Origin: Gp13-AA77 sp035946735
GTDB taxonomy: Bacteria > Acidobacteriota > Terriglobia > UBA7540
Direction of reading: 5' to 3'
DNA: 64,000 bases
Assembly: GCA_035946735.1 (NCBI GenBank)
Contig: DASYYZ010000033.1
Span: forward strand, 27,894 to 91,893
The notes under the pieces are model-generated. The model saw only the letters and a program-made list of their open reading frames with translations. It had not been told where the DNA came from and searched no databases. Of the stretch, positions 16,649 to 26,045 are shown piece after piece. The position numbers were made by a program, and so were the translations under genes. Positions within the stretch are counted from its first letter, which is position 1. Each line of letters opens with the position of its first letter.

Positions 16649-17884
16649 ATGCCTTCAACCGCTCTCGATCTACTCGATGAAATGCTGGTGTCCGACGATT
16701 TTATGGCAGATCCTTACCCGATCCTGCGTCGATTACGCGAGGAGGACCCCGTCCATTGGAGCGATTCCATCGGTGGATGGGTGCTGACTCGATACGACGA
16801 CGTGGTGGTCACATTCAAGGAGGTCAATCACTTCTCGAACGAAGGACGCCTCCAAAAGGCGGTGGAATATCTGCCCGCCGAATTGCGGAGCGGGTTCAAA
16901 ATATTTGAAGATCACTACCGCCTGAAAAGCCTCATCAATTCCGATCCGCCAGACCACACGCGGTTGCGGGGATTGGTCACAAAGGCCTTCACTCCCCGAG
17001 TGGTAGAGGCCATGCGGCCGCGCATCCAGGAAATTGTGAATGAGCTGCTGGATGCCGTGCATCACCAGGGGCGGATGGATGCCGTCAGCGACCTGGCCGT
17101 TCCGTTGCCCGTCACCGTTATTTCAGAGATTCTGGGCGTGCCGAAGCGCGATATCCATCACTTCAAACGCTGGGCTGACGATATTATCGGCTTCCAGGGA
17201 CGCAACAAACCGCCGGTTGAGATTCTCCGGCGCGCGCAGGATGCGATCGTGGAAATCCGCGTTTACCTCGGTGATCTGATCGAGGAGAAGCAGCGCCAGC
17301 CGGGCAATGATCTGCTCAGTGAGCTCGTGGCCGCCGAATCCGAGGGCAATAGACTTTCTCGAACGGAATTGGTGAACTCCACCATCACGCTGTTGGTGGC
17401 GGGCCACGAAACCACCACTGCCCTGCTTGCAAACGGCCTTTACACCATCCTGCGGCACGCCGATCAATGGCAGTGGCTGAAGGATGACCCTTCGCTTCTC
17501 ACCTCCGCCATCGAGGAAATGCTCCGTTACGAAAGCCCGGTACCTCGCCAGCCGCGCTTGATGAAGGATGACGTGGAAATGGGCGGCAAACAGCTTCGCC
17601 AGGGACAGATCGTCTTTCAAATGGTGAACGCTGCAAACCGTGACCCCGCCTACTTTGCTGACCCTGACCGTTTTGACATTCGGCGCCAGAAGAACCGTCA
17701 TATTGCTTTTGGCATGGGCGCTCATTTCTGCGTCGGGGCCGCGCTGGCGCGCACCGAGGCGCAAATTGTCTTTTCCACCTTGATGACGCGCATGCCCGGG
17801 ATCCGTTTGGCTGAAGAGAGGGCAGATTGGGATTTGCACAAAGCCAACGCCCGCTTGCTCAAACAGCTTCCCGTGCTGTTTTGA
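16649..17884 (+). CDS. Cytochrome P450
   Basis: 411 residues from ATG 16649 (GGAG at 16641-16644). A soluble bacterial class P450 that would hydroxylate or epoxidise a small hydrophobic substrate using ferredoxin-delivered electrons; the substrate is unknown. Diagnostic motifs are the I-helix oxygen-activation segment AGHETTT, the K-helix ExxR (EEMLRYESP), and the haem loop FGMGAHFCVGAALAR with the ligand Cys at residue 361. It also has SDPPDHTRLRGLVTKAFTP, typical of the CYP107/CYP102-like bacterial clan. No ferredoxin or reductase gene is adjacent, so it appears as a stand-alone gene using shared redox partners. The downstream gap to 18063 contains nothing recognised. Confidence 0.95.
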   Translation: MPSTALDLLDEMLVSDDFMADPYPILRRLREEDPVHWSDSIGGWVLTRYDDVVVTFKEVNHFSNEGRLQKAVEYLPAELRSGFKIFEDHYRLKSLINSDPPDHTRLRGLVTKAFTPRVVEAMRPRIQEIVNELLDAVHHQGRMDAVSDLAVPLPVTVISEILGVPKRDIHHFKRWADDIIGFQGRNKPPVEILRRAQDAIVEIRVYLGDLIEEKQRQPGNDLLSELVAAESEGNRLSRTELVNSTITLLVAGHETTTALLANGLYTILRHADQWQWLKDDPSLLTSAIEEMLRYESPVPRQPRLMKDDVEMGGKQLRQGQIVFQMVNAANRDPAYFADPDRFDIRRQKNRHIAFGMGAHFCVGAALARTEAQIVFSTLMTRMPGIRLAEERADWDLHKANARLLKQLPVLF

Positions 17885-18063
17885 AACAGACCCCCGCGCG
17901 CCGCAAACGCCTCACGCCGGACTGGCCACCGCCGTGTCCCACCGTTCGTGCACCGGTTCACTCTTGTGCCCGCCATCGACAAGCCCCGACCACCGATGCG
18001 CCCGACGACGTCATACAGGATCGTGTAATAGCCATCTCTGGACTGATTTTTGCGATTGTCCTC

Positions 18064-19107
18064 TTACGATTTCCTGGCGGCAATCGCGCCCGCGCTTCCT
18101 CCCGGCGAAGCCGTAGACTTCCTTAGGACCAGCTCCGCTGGGAGTAAGATCGATTCTGGAGACTGCATTTCGGCGCCACGGAGGCGTCTCATCAGCGCCT
18201 TCGCCGCCGCTGATCCCAGCTCGGCAGCGGGCACTCGCACCATCGAAAGAGGCGGAGAGAGATGCGGGCACCACTCGAAGTCGTCAAATCCAATGATGGA
18301 GACATCCCGCGGACACTCCAGCCTGGCGTCTCGCAGCGCACCCAGGAGTCCCAGCGTCATCAGATTGTTGCATACCACCACGGCTGTAGGCGGCGGAGCC
18401 TGCTTGAACAGCTCCAAACCGCACCAGTATCCAGAGTCCTCTGTGTCGCCGCCGAAACGAATCAGATTGCGGTCAAGCGCAACCCGCCGGGCACGCAACG
18501 CCTTCTTGTATCCTGCCAGGCGGTCGGCGCCGTTGAGCAAATCCAGGGGCTCGCTGAGGATTGCAATTCGTCGATGGCCGAGTTCCAGCAAGTGGTTCGT
18601 CGCGGCGTAGCCGGCGCGAACATTGTCAGCCAGCACCGAATCCACAATCGGACGCAGCGGACTCCGATCGACAAATACCAGTGGGGTACTTCCGACAAGT
18701 TGAGGGATCGTCGCAATCTGTTCGTCGGTAGACCGGCAGGGCACCAGCAAAATGCCGTCAGTCCTGCGCCCTGCGAAAGAAATGAGGTATTCGCGCTGGC
18801 GGTTCCACTCCTCCCGTGAATCAGCAATGAGCAGCCGGAAGTCCAGAGATGCCAAATAGTCTTCCGCTCCACGCATGAGGCGGGCAAAGAACGAATTTGT
18901 GAGATCGGGAACCATCAACCCTATTGTGTGGCTCTGGCCGAGGCGTAGGCCGCGCGCCATGTCGTTCGGCCGGTACTGAGCGTCCTGAAGGGCCTGCTCC
19001 ACTCTTGCCCGCATCGCCGGGCTCACATAACCCCGCCGGTTGACCACTGCCGAGACGGTCGAAACCGAAACTTCAAGCTGCCGGGCAATTTCGCTGATGG
19101 TCGCCAT
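18064..19107 (-). CDS. LacI/GalR-family transcriptional regulator
   Basis: 347 residues. An N-terminal helix-turn-helix (TISEIARQLEVSVSTVSAVV) and hinge helix (RPNDMARGLR) are followed by a periplasmic-binding-protein-like effector domain (TIGLMVPDLTNSFFARLM ... DGILLVPC ... RRIAILS ... VSIIGFDDFEW). The family senses sugars or sugar derivatives. It is divergent from the TonB receptor and phosphoesterase genes at 19442-25562, which are its likely targets. A perfect TATAAT ends only 6 bases before the ATG and no purine-rich ribosome site is present, so translation may be leaderless. A palindrome abuts that -10 box. Confidence 0.93.
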   Translation of the reverse strand: MATISEIARQLEVSVSTVSAVVNRRGYVSPAMRARVEQALQDAQYRPNDMARGLRLGQSHTIGLMVPDLTNSFFARLMRGAEDYLASLDFRLLIADSREEWNRQREYLISFAGRRTDGILLVPCRSTDEQIATIPQLVGSTPLVFVDRSPLRPIVDSVLADNVRAGYAATNHLLELGHRRIAILSEPLDLLNGADRLAGYKKALRARRVALDRNLIRFGGDTEDSGYWCGLELFKQAPPPTAVVVCNNLMTLGLLGALRDARLECPRDVSIIGFDDFEWCPHLSPPLSMVRVPAAELGSAAAKALMRRLRGAEMQSPESILLPAELVLRKSTASPGGSAGAIAARKS

Positions 19108-19113
19108 ACACAG

Positions 19114-19129
19114 ATTATAGAATCGATTC
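19114..19129 (-). promoter_or_regulatory. -10 box and palindromic operator candidate of the LacI-type gene
   Basis: On the minus strand TATAAT (complement of 19114-19119) is directly preceded by the perfect palindrome GAATCGATTC (19120-19129). The ATG at 19107 begins 6 bases after TATAAT, so a transcript would start at or near the start codon. A CG-centred palindrome in the spacer is a typical LacI-family site position and suggests autoregulation (inference). The -35 region is weak. Confidence 0.5.
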
Positions 19130-19285
19130 GCTTCTCGCTGCCTTGTGCAAACCGGCGGAGAGCCGGGAACTTTCTCCGGGCCGGAAATTGTGTCTAATCA
19201 GAAATCTCTGCTAACGGGCTGATAGACTTGGACAAAATGGCGCCAACCGGTAAGACCTGAACCTAACAGCGGAGCATAACTTAAC

Positions 19286-19324
19286 TTGACTTGATTGAGT
19301 CTCTGCGTCAAAATCTCGAAACGT
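19286..19324 (+). promoter_or_regulatory. Promoter of the TonB receptor/phosphoesterase pair with a possible LacI-type operator
   Basis: TTGACT (19286-19291), 17-base spacer, CAAAAT (19309-19314). The predicted start near 19321 falls in AACGTT (19319-19324), a CG-centred core like LacI-family operators and a position suited to repression. The leader to ATG 19442 would be about 120 bases. Confidence 0.42.
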
Positions 19325-19441
19325 TATGATACCGAGGATCCTATGAAGCGTGAACCCGAAAAAGCTCCGACGCAAGAGCCCTTTTCGCCTCAATCCGCGG
19401 CGTTTAACGGGCGGTTAATCTGCAAGTCAACGGAGGGTGAA

Positions 19442-22400
19442 ATGCTTCCACTCAATAAACGCAGAGGGAAGGCGGGCCAGATGATTCCATACAGGATGGA
19501 TGACCGAGAAATACCGAGGTCGTTCCTTGCTGGCTTTTCGTCCTGGGGGAATCCGGGGACAAGCCTTCTCATAATCGCTCTGACGCTCCTCGTAGGCCAA
19601 CAACTGTTGTGGGGCAGTGTCACAGGGAGCATTTCCGGCGTCGTGCGCGATACGAGCGGCGCCGTCATTCCGGGCGCTGAGGTCGTGGCTCTTAACGTCC
19701 AGACGGGTGTCCAGTGGAGGCTCGTCACCGACACCCAAGGATTCTACTCATTCCAGGCCCTGCCGATTGGAACCTACGAAGTGGACGTCAGCAAGGAGGG
19801 GTTCCAAAGTTATCGGCAGACTGGCCTCGTGCTGACGGTCAACGCCGCCTTGACGGTCGATGTCTCCGCGCAGGTGGGTGCAGTCGTGCAGAGGCTCACG
19901 GTCAGCAGCACAGCGGTGCACGTGGACACGGCGAGTACGCAGATGGGAGAAGTGATTGGCAGCAACAAAATCACCTCGGTGCCGCTGGTGACGCGTGGCT
20001 ATACGGATCTACTCGCCTTGCAACCTGGAGTGGTACCGGTCAGCTCCGGGATGGCGGGGGGCCAGGGCGGAGAGTTCACCGCAACAGGGTTTGGCATTGC
20101 TCCCGTCTCGGGCGACCTCAACGCCGGCAACCTGTCGGTGAATGGAATGCGGGAATCCTCGAACGGTTTCTTGCTGAACGGCGCCACCGTGCAGGAGTCG
20201 GGATTCTCCGGGACGGCGATCATTCCCAACCTCGATTCGATCGCAGAGTTCCGCATTCTGACCAACAACTTTGACGCCGAGTATGGCGCCTATGCCGGCG
20301 GGCAGATCAACGTGATCACCAAGTCCGGCACCGATCGGTTCCATGGAGACATGTTTGAATTTGTGCGCAACACGGACCTGGAAGCCCGCAACTTCTACGA
20401 CATCAATCGAGGTGCTTACCAGCAGAACCAGTTTGGCGGCACCATCGGCGGCCCCATCAAGCGCAACAAGCTGTTCTTCTTCGCCGACTACCAGGGAAAC
20501 CGGGTAGTCCAGGGGCAGAGCACGGGTCAGGTGACGGTTCCGTCGGCGGCGGAGCGTCAGGGCGACTTTTCGGCGCTAACGACCTGTACTCCCGGGGGGA
20601 GCTGCTCGAATCCAATGACCGGAACTGTGCAAGGTCCGGCCTGGGCCTCAAATCTCTCGACCCTGTTGGGCTACCCGGTCACTCAAGGCGAGCGCTATTA
20701 CACTCCCGGATGCACCTCTTCGGCGGCGTGCGTCTTTCCCAATGCGCAGATACCTCAGGCGGCTTGGACCACGCCATCCAAGAACATTCTTCAGTACATT
20801 CCCCAAGCCAACAGCGGCCAATTTTTCGTCAGTTCGGGCGCGGCCAGCCGGCTTCGGGACGACAAGGGCAGCGGGCGGCTGGACGCCAACACGGGCATCG
20901 GCATGGTGTCGGGCTACTACTACTATGATAAATATTATTCGAGCAATTTGAACCCGACGGCACCTCTGTTCGGTGGCGGGAGCACGGTGGGGTCGGACGT
21001 GGTCAATCTCGGCCTAACCAAATCATTAGGCTCGAGCGCGGTGAACGAAGCGCGCATTGCCTACACACGCCTCAACATATTCAATCACCCATCGGGGGGA
21101 GCACCCTATGGTCTGAACGTGCTCTCCTCGCTGGGCTTCCCGGTGGGTCCCGGCGCGCTCGGTCCTTTTCCTGTGCAACCCGCGTGGGCCGGCGTGCCCA
21201 ATCTGAACTTCAACGACTTCAGCCTTGGAGGAGGGGGTGTGGGCGGGATCGTCGAGGGCACCTACCAGGGGCTCGACAACTTCAGCAAGGTGTTCGGCAC
21301 CCACACCATGAAATTCGGCGGCATGGTGCGTTTCAATCAACAGACCCAATATAACTTGGGATCGAACGGCGCTTATACGTTCAACGGGTCGGAAACCGGC
21401 ATCGATTTTGCCGACTACCTGATTGGCGCTCCTGTGAGCTTCCAGCAAGGACAAGGCTTTCCTAATTACGGGCGCAACCATTACGTGGGCCTCTATGCCC
21501 AAGACAGTTGGCGCGCGCGCCCCAACCTCACCCTCAATTACGGCCTGCGTTGGGAATTCGATACGCCCTGGTCTGAACTGCACAATGAGATTCAAACCCT
21601 CATACCCGGTGAGCAATCCCTGGTGTTCCCCGGTTCCCCAACCGGCTGGGTCTTTCCGGGCGATCCCGGGGTTCCCGCAGGCCTGGGCCCGACGCGATAC
21701 GACGACTTTTCGCCCCGGGTGGGTCTTGCCTACTCGCCTAGCTTCGATAGCGGGTTCTTGGGGAAACTGACCGGCGGACCGGGCAAGACCAGCATCCGCG
21801 CGGGCTTTGGCCGGTTTTTCACCACGTTTGAAGGCGCCACCAACTACAATGCCATCGGCGATGCTCCATTCGGAGACTATTACGGGAGCCCTCATCCCCC
21901 GGAGTTCGCGACGCCTTACGTGGACCGAGGCACAGGCTTTGTCGAGGGCCAGAAGTTTCCCGATCTGCCCCCGCCTTACGATGTCTCCGCTCAGCACCCG
22001 GACACTAGCATCAATTGGACGAGTTACACACCCATCAGCAGCTCACCCGGCTTCTACTATAAGAATGACGTTCCCTATGCTGAGCAATATGAGCTTGCCG
22101 TACAGCGGCAATTGAGCGCTACCACGCTCCTGTCGTTGGCCTACGTGGGTTCCCAGGGTCACAAATTGCTGACTACGCTGGAAGCGGATCCTTCAAACCA
22201 GGCTTTGTGCCTTAGTCTGAGCCAGCACAGCGAGGTGGCACCAGGCACTCAGCCGTGCGGTCCCAATAACGAAAACGGACCGTTTACGTTGCCGAACGGC
22301 ACAGTCATCCCGACTGCACGCGGGCCTTTCGGGCCCCTGATCCAAAGCAACTCGTGGTTTGCAACGCTGGGGAATTCCAGTTACAACTCGTTTCAGGCCA

Positions 22401-23089
22401 GCGTGCGTCACGTAACCGGGAGGCTGGAGTTTCTGGCCGGCTACACGTACAGCAAGTCCTTGTCGAACGCCTCGGGTTATGGGGAGGCGGTCAATCCCCT
22501 GGACCACAATGAACGGTCGCTTTCTGCCTTCGACATCCCAAACAACTTTGTGGTCAGCTACAATTACCAGCTCCCGTTTGACAAGTTGGGTGGCCCCCGG
22601 CGCCTGACGCAGGGGTGGCGCTTAAGCGGCATTACGCGGTTTTCCACGGGCATCCCCGTCACCCTTCTGGAAAGCGACGACCGCTCTTTGCTGGGGACGA
22701 ACGGGTCAGGGCCCAGCGAGCTACCGATCGACACGCCGAACTTTTCGGGCGGAAAGCTGACTTTCCACGATCCGCGCACTGGGCAGCCATATTTCGACAC
22801 CAGCCTGTTCAGCCAGGAGACGCTGGGCGTGCTCGGAACAGCCAGCCGCAGATTTTTCCACGGTCCTGGAATCAATAACTGGGACGTCGTCGTCGCGAAG
22901 GACACGCGGTTAACCGAGGGAACTAGCCTAGAGATTCGAGGGGAGTTCTTCAACGCTTTCAACCACGCGCAGTTTCTCCTCAGGAACAATGGGAGCTACG
23001 CCGACTATGCCGACCAGGCGAACTTCGGATATGTCCGGGCCGCCAACGCGCCCCGCATTATCCAGCTTGGCGCCAAGCTACTCTTCTGA
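19442..23089 (+). CDS. TonB-dependent receptor, Oar-like
   Basis: 1215 residues from ATG 19442, chosen because GGAGGG (19432-19437) lies just upstream. An upstream ATG at 19343 with GAGG is an alternative. The order is a hydrophobic signal segment (LLIIALTLLVGQQLLWG), a CarboxypepD_reg domain (SVTGSISGVVRDTSGAVIPG ... PIGTYEVDVSKEGF), a plug with NGMRESSNGFLLNGATVQ and GGQINVITKSGTDRFHGD, then a long barrel ending GAKLLF. Its likely substrate is a large organic molecule, possibly a phosphorylated or sugar compound given the neighbour. A phosphoesterase gene starts 25 bases downstream and a LacI regulator is divergent, which makes a small regulon. Confidence 0.92.
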   Translation: MLPLNKRRGKAGQMIPYRMDDREIPRSFLAGFSSWGNPGTSLLIIALTLLVGQQLLWGSVTGSISGVVRDTSGAVIPGAEVVALNVQTGVQWRLVTDTQGFYSFQALPIGTYEVDVSKEGFQSYRQTGLVLTVNAALTVDVSAQVGAVVQRLTVSSTAVHVDTASTQMGEVIGSNKITSVPLVTRGYTDLLALQPGVVPVSSGMAGGQGGEFTATGFGIAPVSGDLNAGNLSVNGMRESSNGFLLNGATVQESGFSGTAIIPNLDSIAEFRILTNNFDAEYGAYAGGQINVITKSGTDRFHGDMFEFVRNTDLEARNFYDINRGAYQQNQFGGTIGGPIKRNKLFFFADYQGNRVVQGQSTGQVTVPSAAERQGDFSALTTCTPGGSCSNPMTGTVQGPAWASNLSTLLGYPVTQGERYYTPGCTSSAACVFPNAQIPQAAWTTPSKNILQYIPQANSGQFFVSSGAASRLRDDKGSGRLDANTGIGMVSGYYYYDKYYSSNLNPTAPLFGGGSTVGSDVVNLGLTKSLGSSAVNEARIAYTRLNIFNHPSGGAPYGLNVLSSLGFPVGPGALGPFPVQPAWAGVPNLNFNDFSLGGGGVGGIVEGTYQGLDNFSKVFGTHTMKFGGMVRFNQQTQYNLGSNGAYTFNGSETGIDFADYLIGAPVSFQQGQGFPNYGRNHYVGLYAQDSWRARPNLTLNYGLRWEFDTPWSELHNEIQTLIPGEQSLVFPGSPTGWVFPGDPGVPAGLGPTRYDDFSPRVGLAYSPSFDSGFLGKLTGGPGKTSIRAGFGRFFTTFEGATNYNAIGDAPFGDYYGSPHPPEFATPYVDRGTGFVEGQKFPDLPPPYDVSAQHPDTSINWTSYTPISSSPGFYYKNDVPYAEQYELAVQRQLSATTLLSLAYVGSQGHKLLTTLEADPSNQALCLSLSQHSEVAPGTQPCGPNNENGPFTLPNGTVIPTARGPFGPLIQSNSWFATLGNSSYNSFQASVRHVTGRLEFLAGYTYSKSLSNASGYGEAVNPLDHNERSLSAFDIPNNFVVSYNYQLPFDKLGGPRRLTQGWRLSGITRFSTGIPVTLLESDDRSLLGTNGSGPSELPIDTPNFSGGKLTFHDPRTGQPYFDTSLFSQETLGVLGTASRRFFHGPGINNWDVVVAKDTRLTEGTSLEIRGEFFNAFNHAQFLLRNNGSYADYADQANFGYVRAANAPRIIQLGAKLLF

Positions 23090-23114
23090 TCGGTAGCGTA
23101 ACGAATGGGGATTG

Positions 23115-25562
23115 ATGGCACTTGCTGTCCTGCTTGGTCTGCTTCTCAGTGCTAATTCGCCCGATTCCAGCGGGCAGTCTGTCGCTCCCCAGCTCACGAC
23201 GTCTGTGGCGCAGCGAGTGGCGCCCGCTGACACGCCGCTCAACCTCGTCGAAACCCCGGATGGATTCCTTATCAGCTCCAACTCGGGTTACGGCGCACAC
23301 TACCTGCAGGCCTATGATGAGCGCCGCAGTGAGGTAGCCGGTCGAATTGAGCTTCCAAGCCTGTGGTATGGTCTTGCCTACGCGCCCGGCCAAAAGTCCG
23401 TGTTGGCTTCGACGGGAGCCCGGTCTGTTCTAGCGATCCCGTTTCAGGAAGGCAAGTTCGGGACGCCGCGTGAATTCGTTTTTGACCGTTGTGACCTGAC
23501 CGCAGGTATCGCCATTCAGAGCGACTCCAGCGCCGTCGTGGTATGCAACCGAAGCTATGAAGCAATCCGCTTCAACTTCCTGACCGGCGAAATCCTCAAA
23601 CGGGTTCGGGTTGGAGAGTTCCCCTACTCGGTTAAGGCCCTTCCCGGCGATCGCCTGGCCGTTGCCAACTGGGGCGAGGCGTCCGTCTCAATTCTGAATG
23701 GGAACGATCTCAGAACACTCCGCACAATCCCGGTGGGCAGCCATCCGACTGATGAACTTGTGCTTCCAAACCAGCGTCAGCTTCTCGTGGCATGCTCGGA
23801 TGCCGATCTTGTCTCGGTGATTGACCTCGAGTCGCTACAGGAGGTCCGCCGCCTAAAGATCGCGATTCCGAATTCTGAAGTCGGGGGTGGTCAGCCGAAC
23901 GCCCTGGCCCTTAGCGAAGCCGCTGGAAAGCTTTTCGTTGCCCTTGCCGCCGTAAACGCGCTCGCTGTGGTAGACCTGAGAGGAGTCGATGAAGAGCCTC
24001 GGCTCGATTGCTTGATTCCTGTCGGTGCCTATCCGACAGCACTTCTCTACTCGTCCCAAGCCCACAAGCTTTACATTGCCGATGGCCGGAACCTGATAAC
24101 AGGCCCCAGTTCTCCTCGTGAGATGGATTCTGGTTCTGGTGGTGCGGCTGCCCATCGGGCTGAGCCGCGCCGCGGGCCGGTGCCGTCCGCCCCGCCTGCG
24201 CGCACGCACAAGACAGATTCCGGCGCGCGGACAGATTACATAGGCTACTTGCTCGGCGGGGGAATCGAAGCTCTGGCAGATGCGGACTTCGAAGCCGTTC
24301 GTGCGCGAGGGCGAACACTGGTCCAGCAGGTGTACGGAGCAGCGCCTCAGGAACTGACCCACGACGTCCAGGAGCTGGTTCGCAACTTTTCCGCAAAGAC
24401 CAGCACGCATGCGCCGATTCGTCATGTGATCTACGTGATTAAGGAGAACAGGACTTACGATCAGGTGCTCGGGGACATGACCGAAGGTAATGGCGCGCCG
24501 GATCTGGTCCTCTTTGGCGAGTCCGTCACTCCCAACCATCACGCGCTGGCCCGCCAGTTCGTTCTCTTTGACAATTTCTATGTCGATGGTGATGTGAGCG
24601 CGGACGGCCATGTGTGGTCAACCGCGGCGTCGAGCACGGATTACGTAAACAAGCTTTGGCCCTCGTTCTACGCTCACCGTCTCAAATACGATTTCGTCGG
24701 TCCCGATTACGACGGCGATGACCAGCACGACCATCCAATCGCCATTCCGAGGTCGGGGTTCATCTGGGATCTGGCGCAGAAGACCCGCGTGAGCTATAGG
24801 GACTACGGAGAGTGGTGCGTGGACGAAGACGCCCATCCCGGGCTGACCCGGTGTTACGTGAGAGGCTTGAAGGACCATTATGATCCGCGATATCTGGACG
24901 GAATCGGCGCAGTAACCGATGTGAAGCGCCTTGAGGAGTGGGAGCGCGAATTCCATGCGTTCGAGAAGAGCGGGGACCTGCCTCGACTCACCATCATGCA
25001 CCTGCCCAATGACCACACCAGGGGAACGCAGCCCGGACGTTTCACACCGCGGGCCATGGTCGCGGACAACGACCTCGCGCTCGGACGTCTCATCGAGATT
25101 GTCTCGCACAGCCGCTTCTGGCCGGAGACCGCAATCTTCGTACTTGAAGACGACGCGCAGGACGGACCGGATCACGTCGATGCCCACCGCTCACTTCTGT
25201 TGATCGCCTCGCCGTACATGAGGCGCGGAGCGATTGAGCACATGCACTTCTCCACGACGTCGGTGCTGAAGACCATCGAGCAGATCCTGGGCCTGCCGAG
25301 CCTTACTTACTTTGACGATCGCGCGTCGAGCTTGCTCGGGGATTTCCAGCTGCAGCCGGTGCTCGACCGCTACACAGCTCTGCGACCGCAGGTTCCACTC
25401 GATGAGGTGAATTCACCCAACGCGCCAGGTGCGCATGAGTCTGCGCGGTGGGATTTCTCTCGCCCCGACCGCGCACCAGAGCGGGAACTTAACCGCGTCA
25501 TCTGGATGTCGGTGAAGGGCGCGAACTCGGAGCCACCCCCAGCGATTTTGACCGTGCGATGA
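23115..25562 (+). CDS. Beta-propeller / phosphoesterase-family (alkaline-phosphatase fold) protein
   Basis: 815 residues from ATG 23115 (a TTG lies one codon upstream at 23112). A signal peptide (LAVLLGLLLSANS) precedes a YVTN-type beta-propeller (about residues 40-330, with repeats such as LAVANWGEASVSILNGNDLR and PTALLYSSQAHKLYIADG). A Pro/Arg-rich linker and a PF04185-like phosphoesterase domain follow (HVIYVIKENRTYDQVLGD ... DGDVSADGHVW ... FVLEDDAQDGPDHVDAHRS). The family includes phospholipase C-type and acid phosphatases acting in the periplasm. The metal-binding Asp/His and Asn-Arg-Thr motifs look intact. It is downstream of a TonB receptor in the same operon. A broken relative lies at 27894-28880. 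Confidence 0.9.
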   Translation: MALAVLLGLLLSANSPDSSGQSVAPQLTTSVAQRVAPADTPLNLVETPDGFLISSNSGYGAHYLQAYDERRSEVAGRIELPSLWYGLAYAPGQKSVLASTGARSVLAIPFQEGKFGTPREFVFDRCDLTAGIAIQSDSSAVVVCNRSYEAIRFNFLTGEILKRVRVGEFPYSVKALPGDRLAVANWGEASVSILNGNDLRTLRTIPVGSHPTDELVLPNQRQLLVACSDADLVSVIDLESLQEVRRLKIAIPNSEVGGGQPNALALSEAAGKLFVALAAVNALAVVDLRGVDEEPRLDCLIPVGAYPTALLYSSQAHKLYIADGRNLITGPSSPREMDSGSGGAAAHRAEPRRGPVPSAPPARTHKTDSGARTDYIGYLLGGGIEALADADFEAVRARGRTLVQQVYGAAPQELTHDVQELVRNFSAKTSTHAPIRHVIYVIKENRTYDQVLGDMTEGNGAPDLVLFGESVTPNHHALARQFVLFDNFYVDGDVSADGHVWSTAASSTDYVNKLWPSFYAHRLKYDFVGPDYDGDDQHDHPIAIPRSGFIWDLAQKTRVSYRDYGEWCVDEDAHPGLTRCYVRGLKDHYDPRYLDGIGAVTDVKRLEEWEREFHAFEKSGDLPRLTIMHLPNDHTRGTQPGRFTPRAMVADNDLALGRLIEIVSHSRFWPETAIFVLEDDAQDGPDHVDAHRSLLLIASPYMRRGAIEHMHFSTTSVLKTIEQILGLPSLTYFDDRASSLLGDFQLQPVLDRYTALRPQVPLDEVNSPNAPGAHESARWDFSRPDRAPERELNRVIWMSVKGANSEPPPAILTVR

Positions 25563-26045
25563 CACCTGCGCTCAGATCGTTGGGTTAAATGTCAGATTCC
25601 GACCGACAAGCCGCATCCCGAAAGTGATCCCTTCAAATCGCAGCCTCGATTGCTGCTAAGGGCTCGAAAACCCGTGCGAGCGCAGGACCGACTCATTTGC
25701 AACATTCATGCACGGGTGTTCTGCCTCAATCTTGACAAGCAGTGGCCCCGCCCCCGAATCTGCGTCTGTGTGCAACGGCCCGTATAAGCATTTGAGGGTA
25801 ATGGATGGTGAAGCAGGAGTGGACAATGGACGACCAAATGGGTAACGACATTCCAAGGAAGGGCAGATGGCAGCACCGACTCCATACTTTGGGCGCGCCA
25901 GAGCTTAGGGCCGCTGACGGCCGCCCGTTCGATCGCGCGCAGAATGGCCTATCGCAAATTCTTTTGGTTGGCAGATCATGGTCGGGTGACAATTGCGCTG
26001 GCGATTCCGATTGCCATGCTACAGCTTCCATGCTAGGTTCGCGCC
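25563..26045. other. Intergenic region, nothing recognised
   Basis: About 480 bases at the left border of the accessory zone. Frames on both strands lack family signatures, and no hairpin with a T tail was seen after the phosphoesterase stop. Confidence 0.4.
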
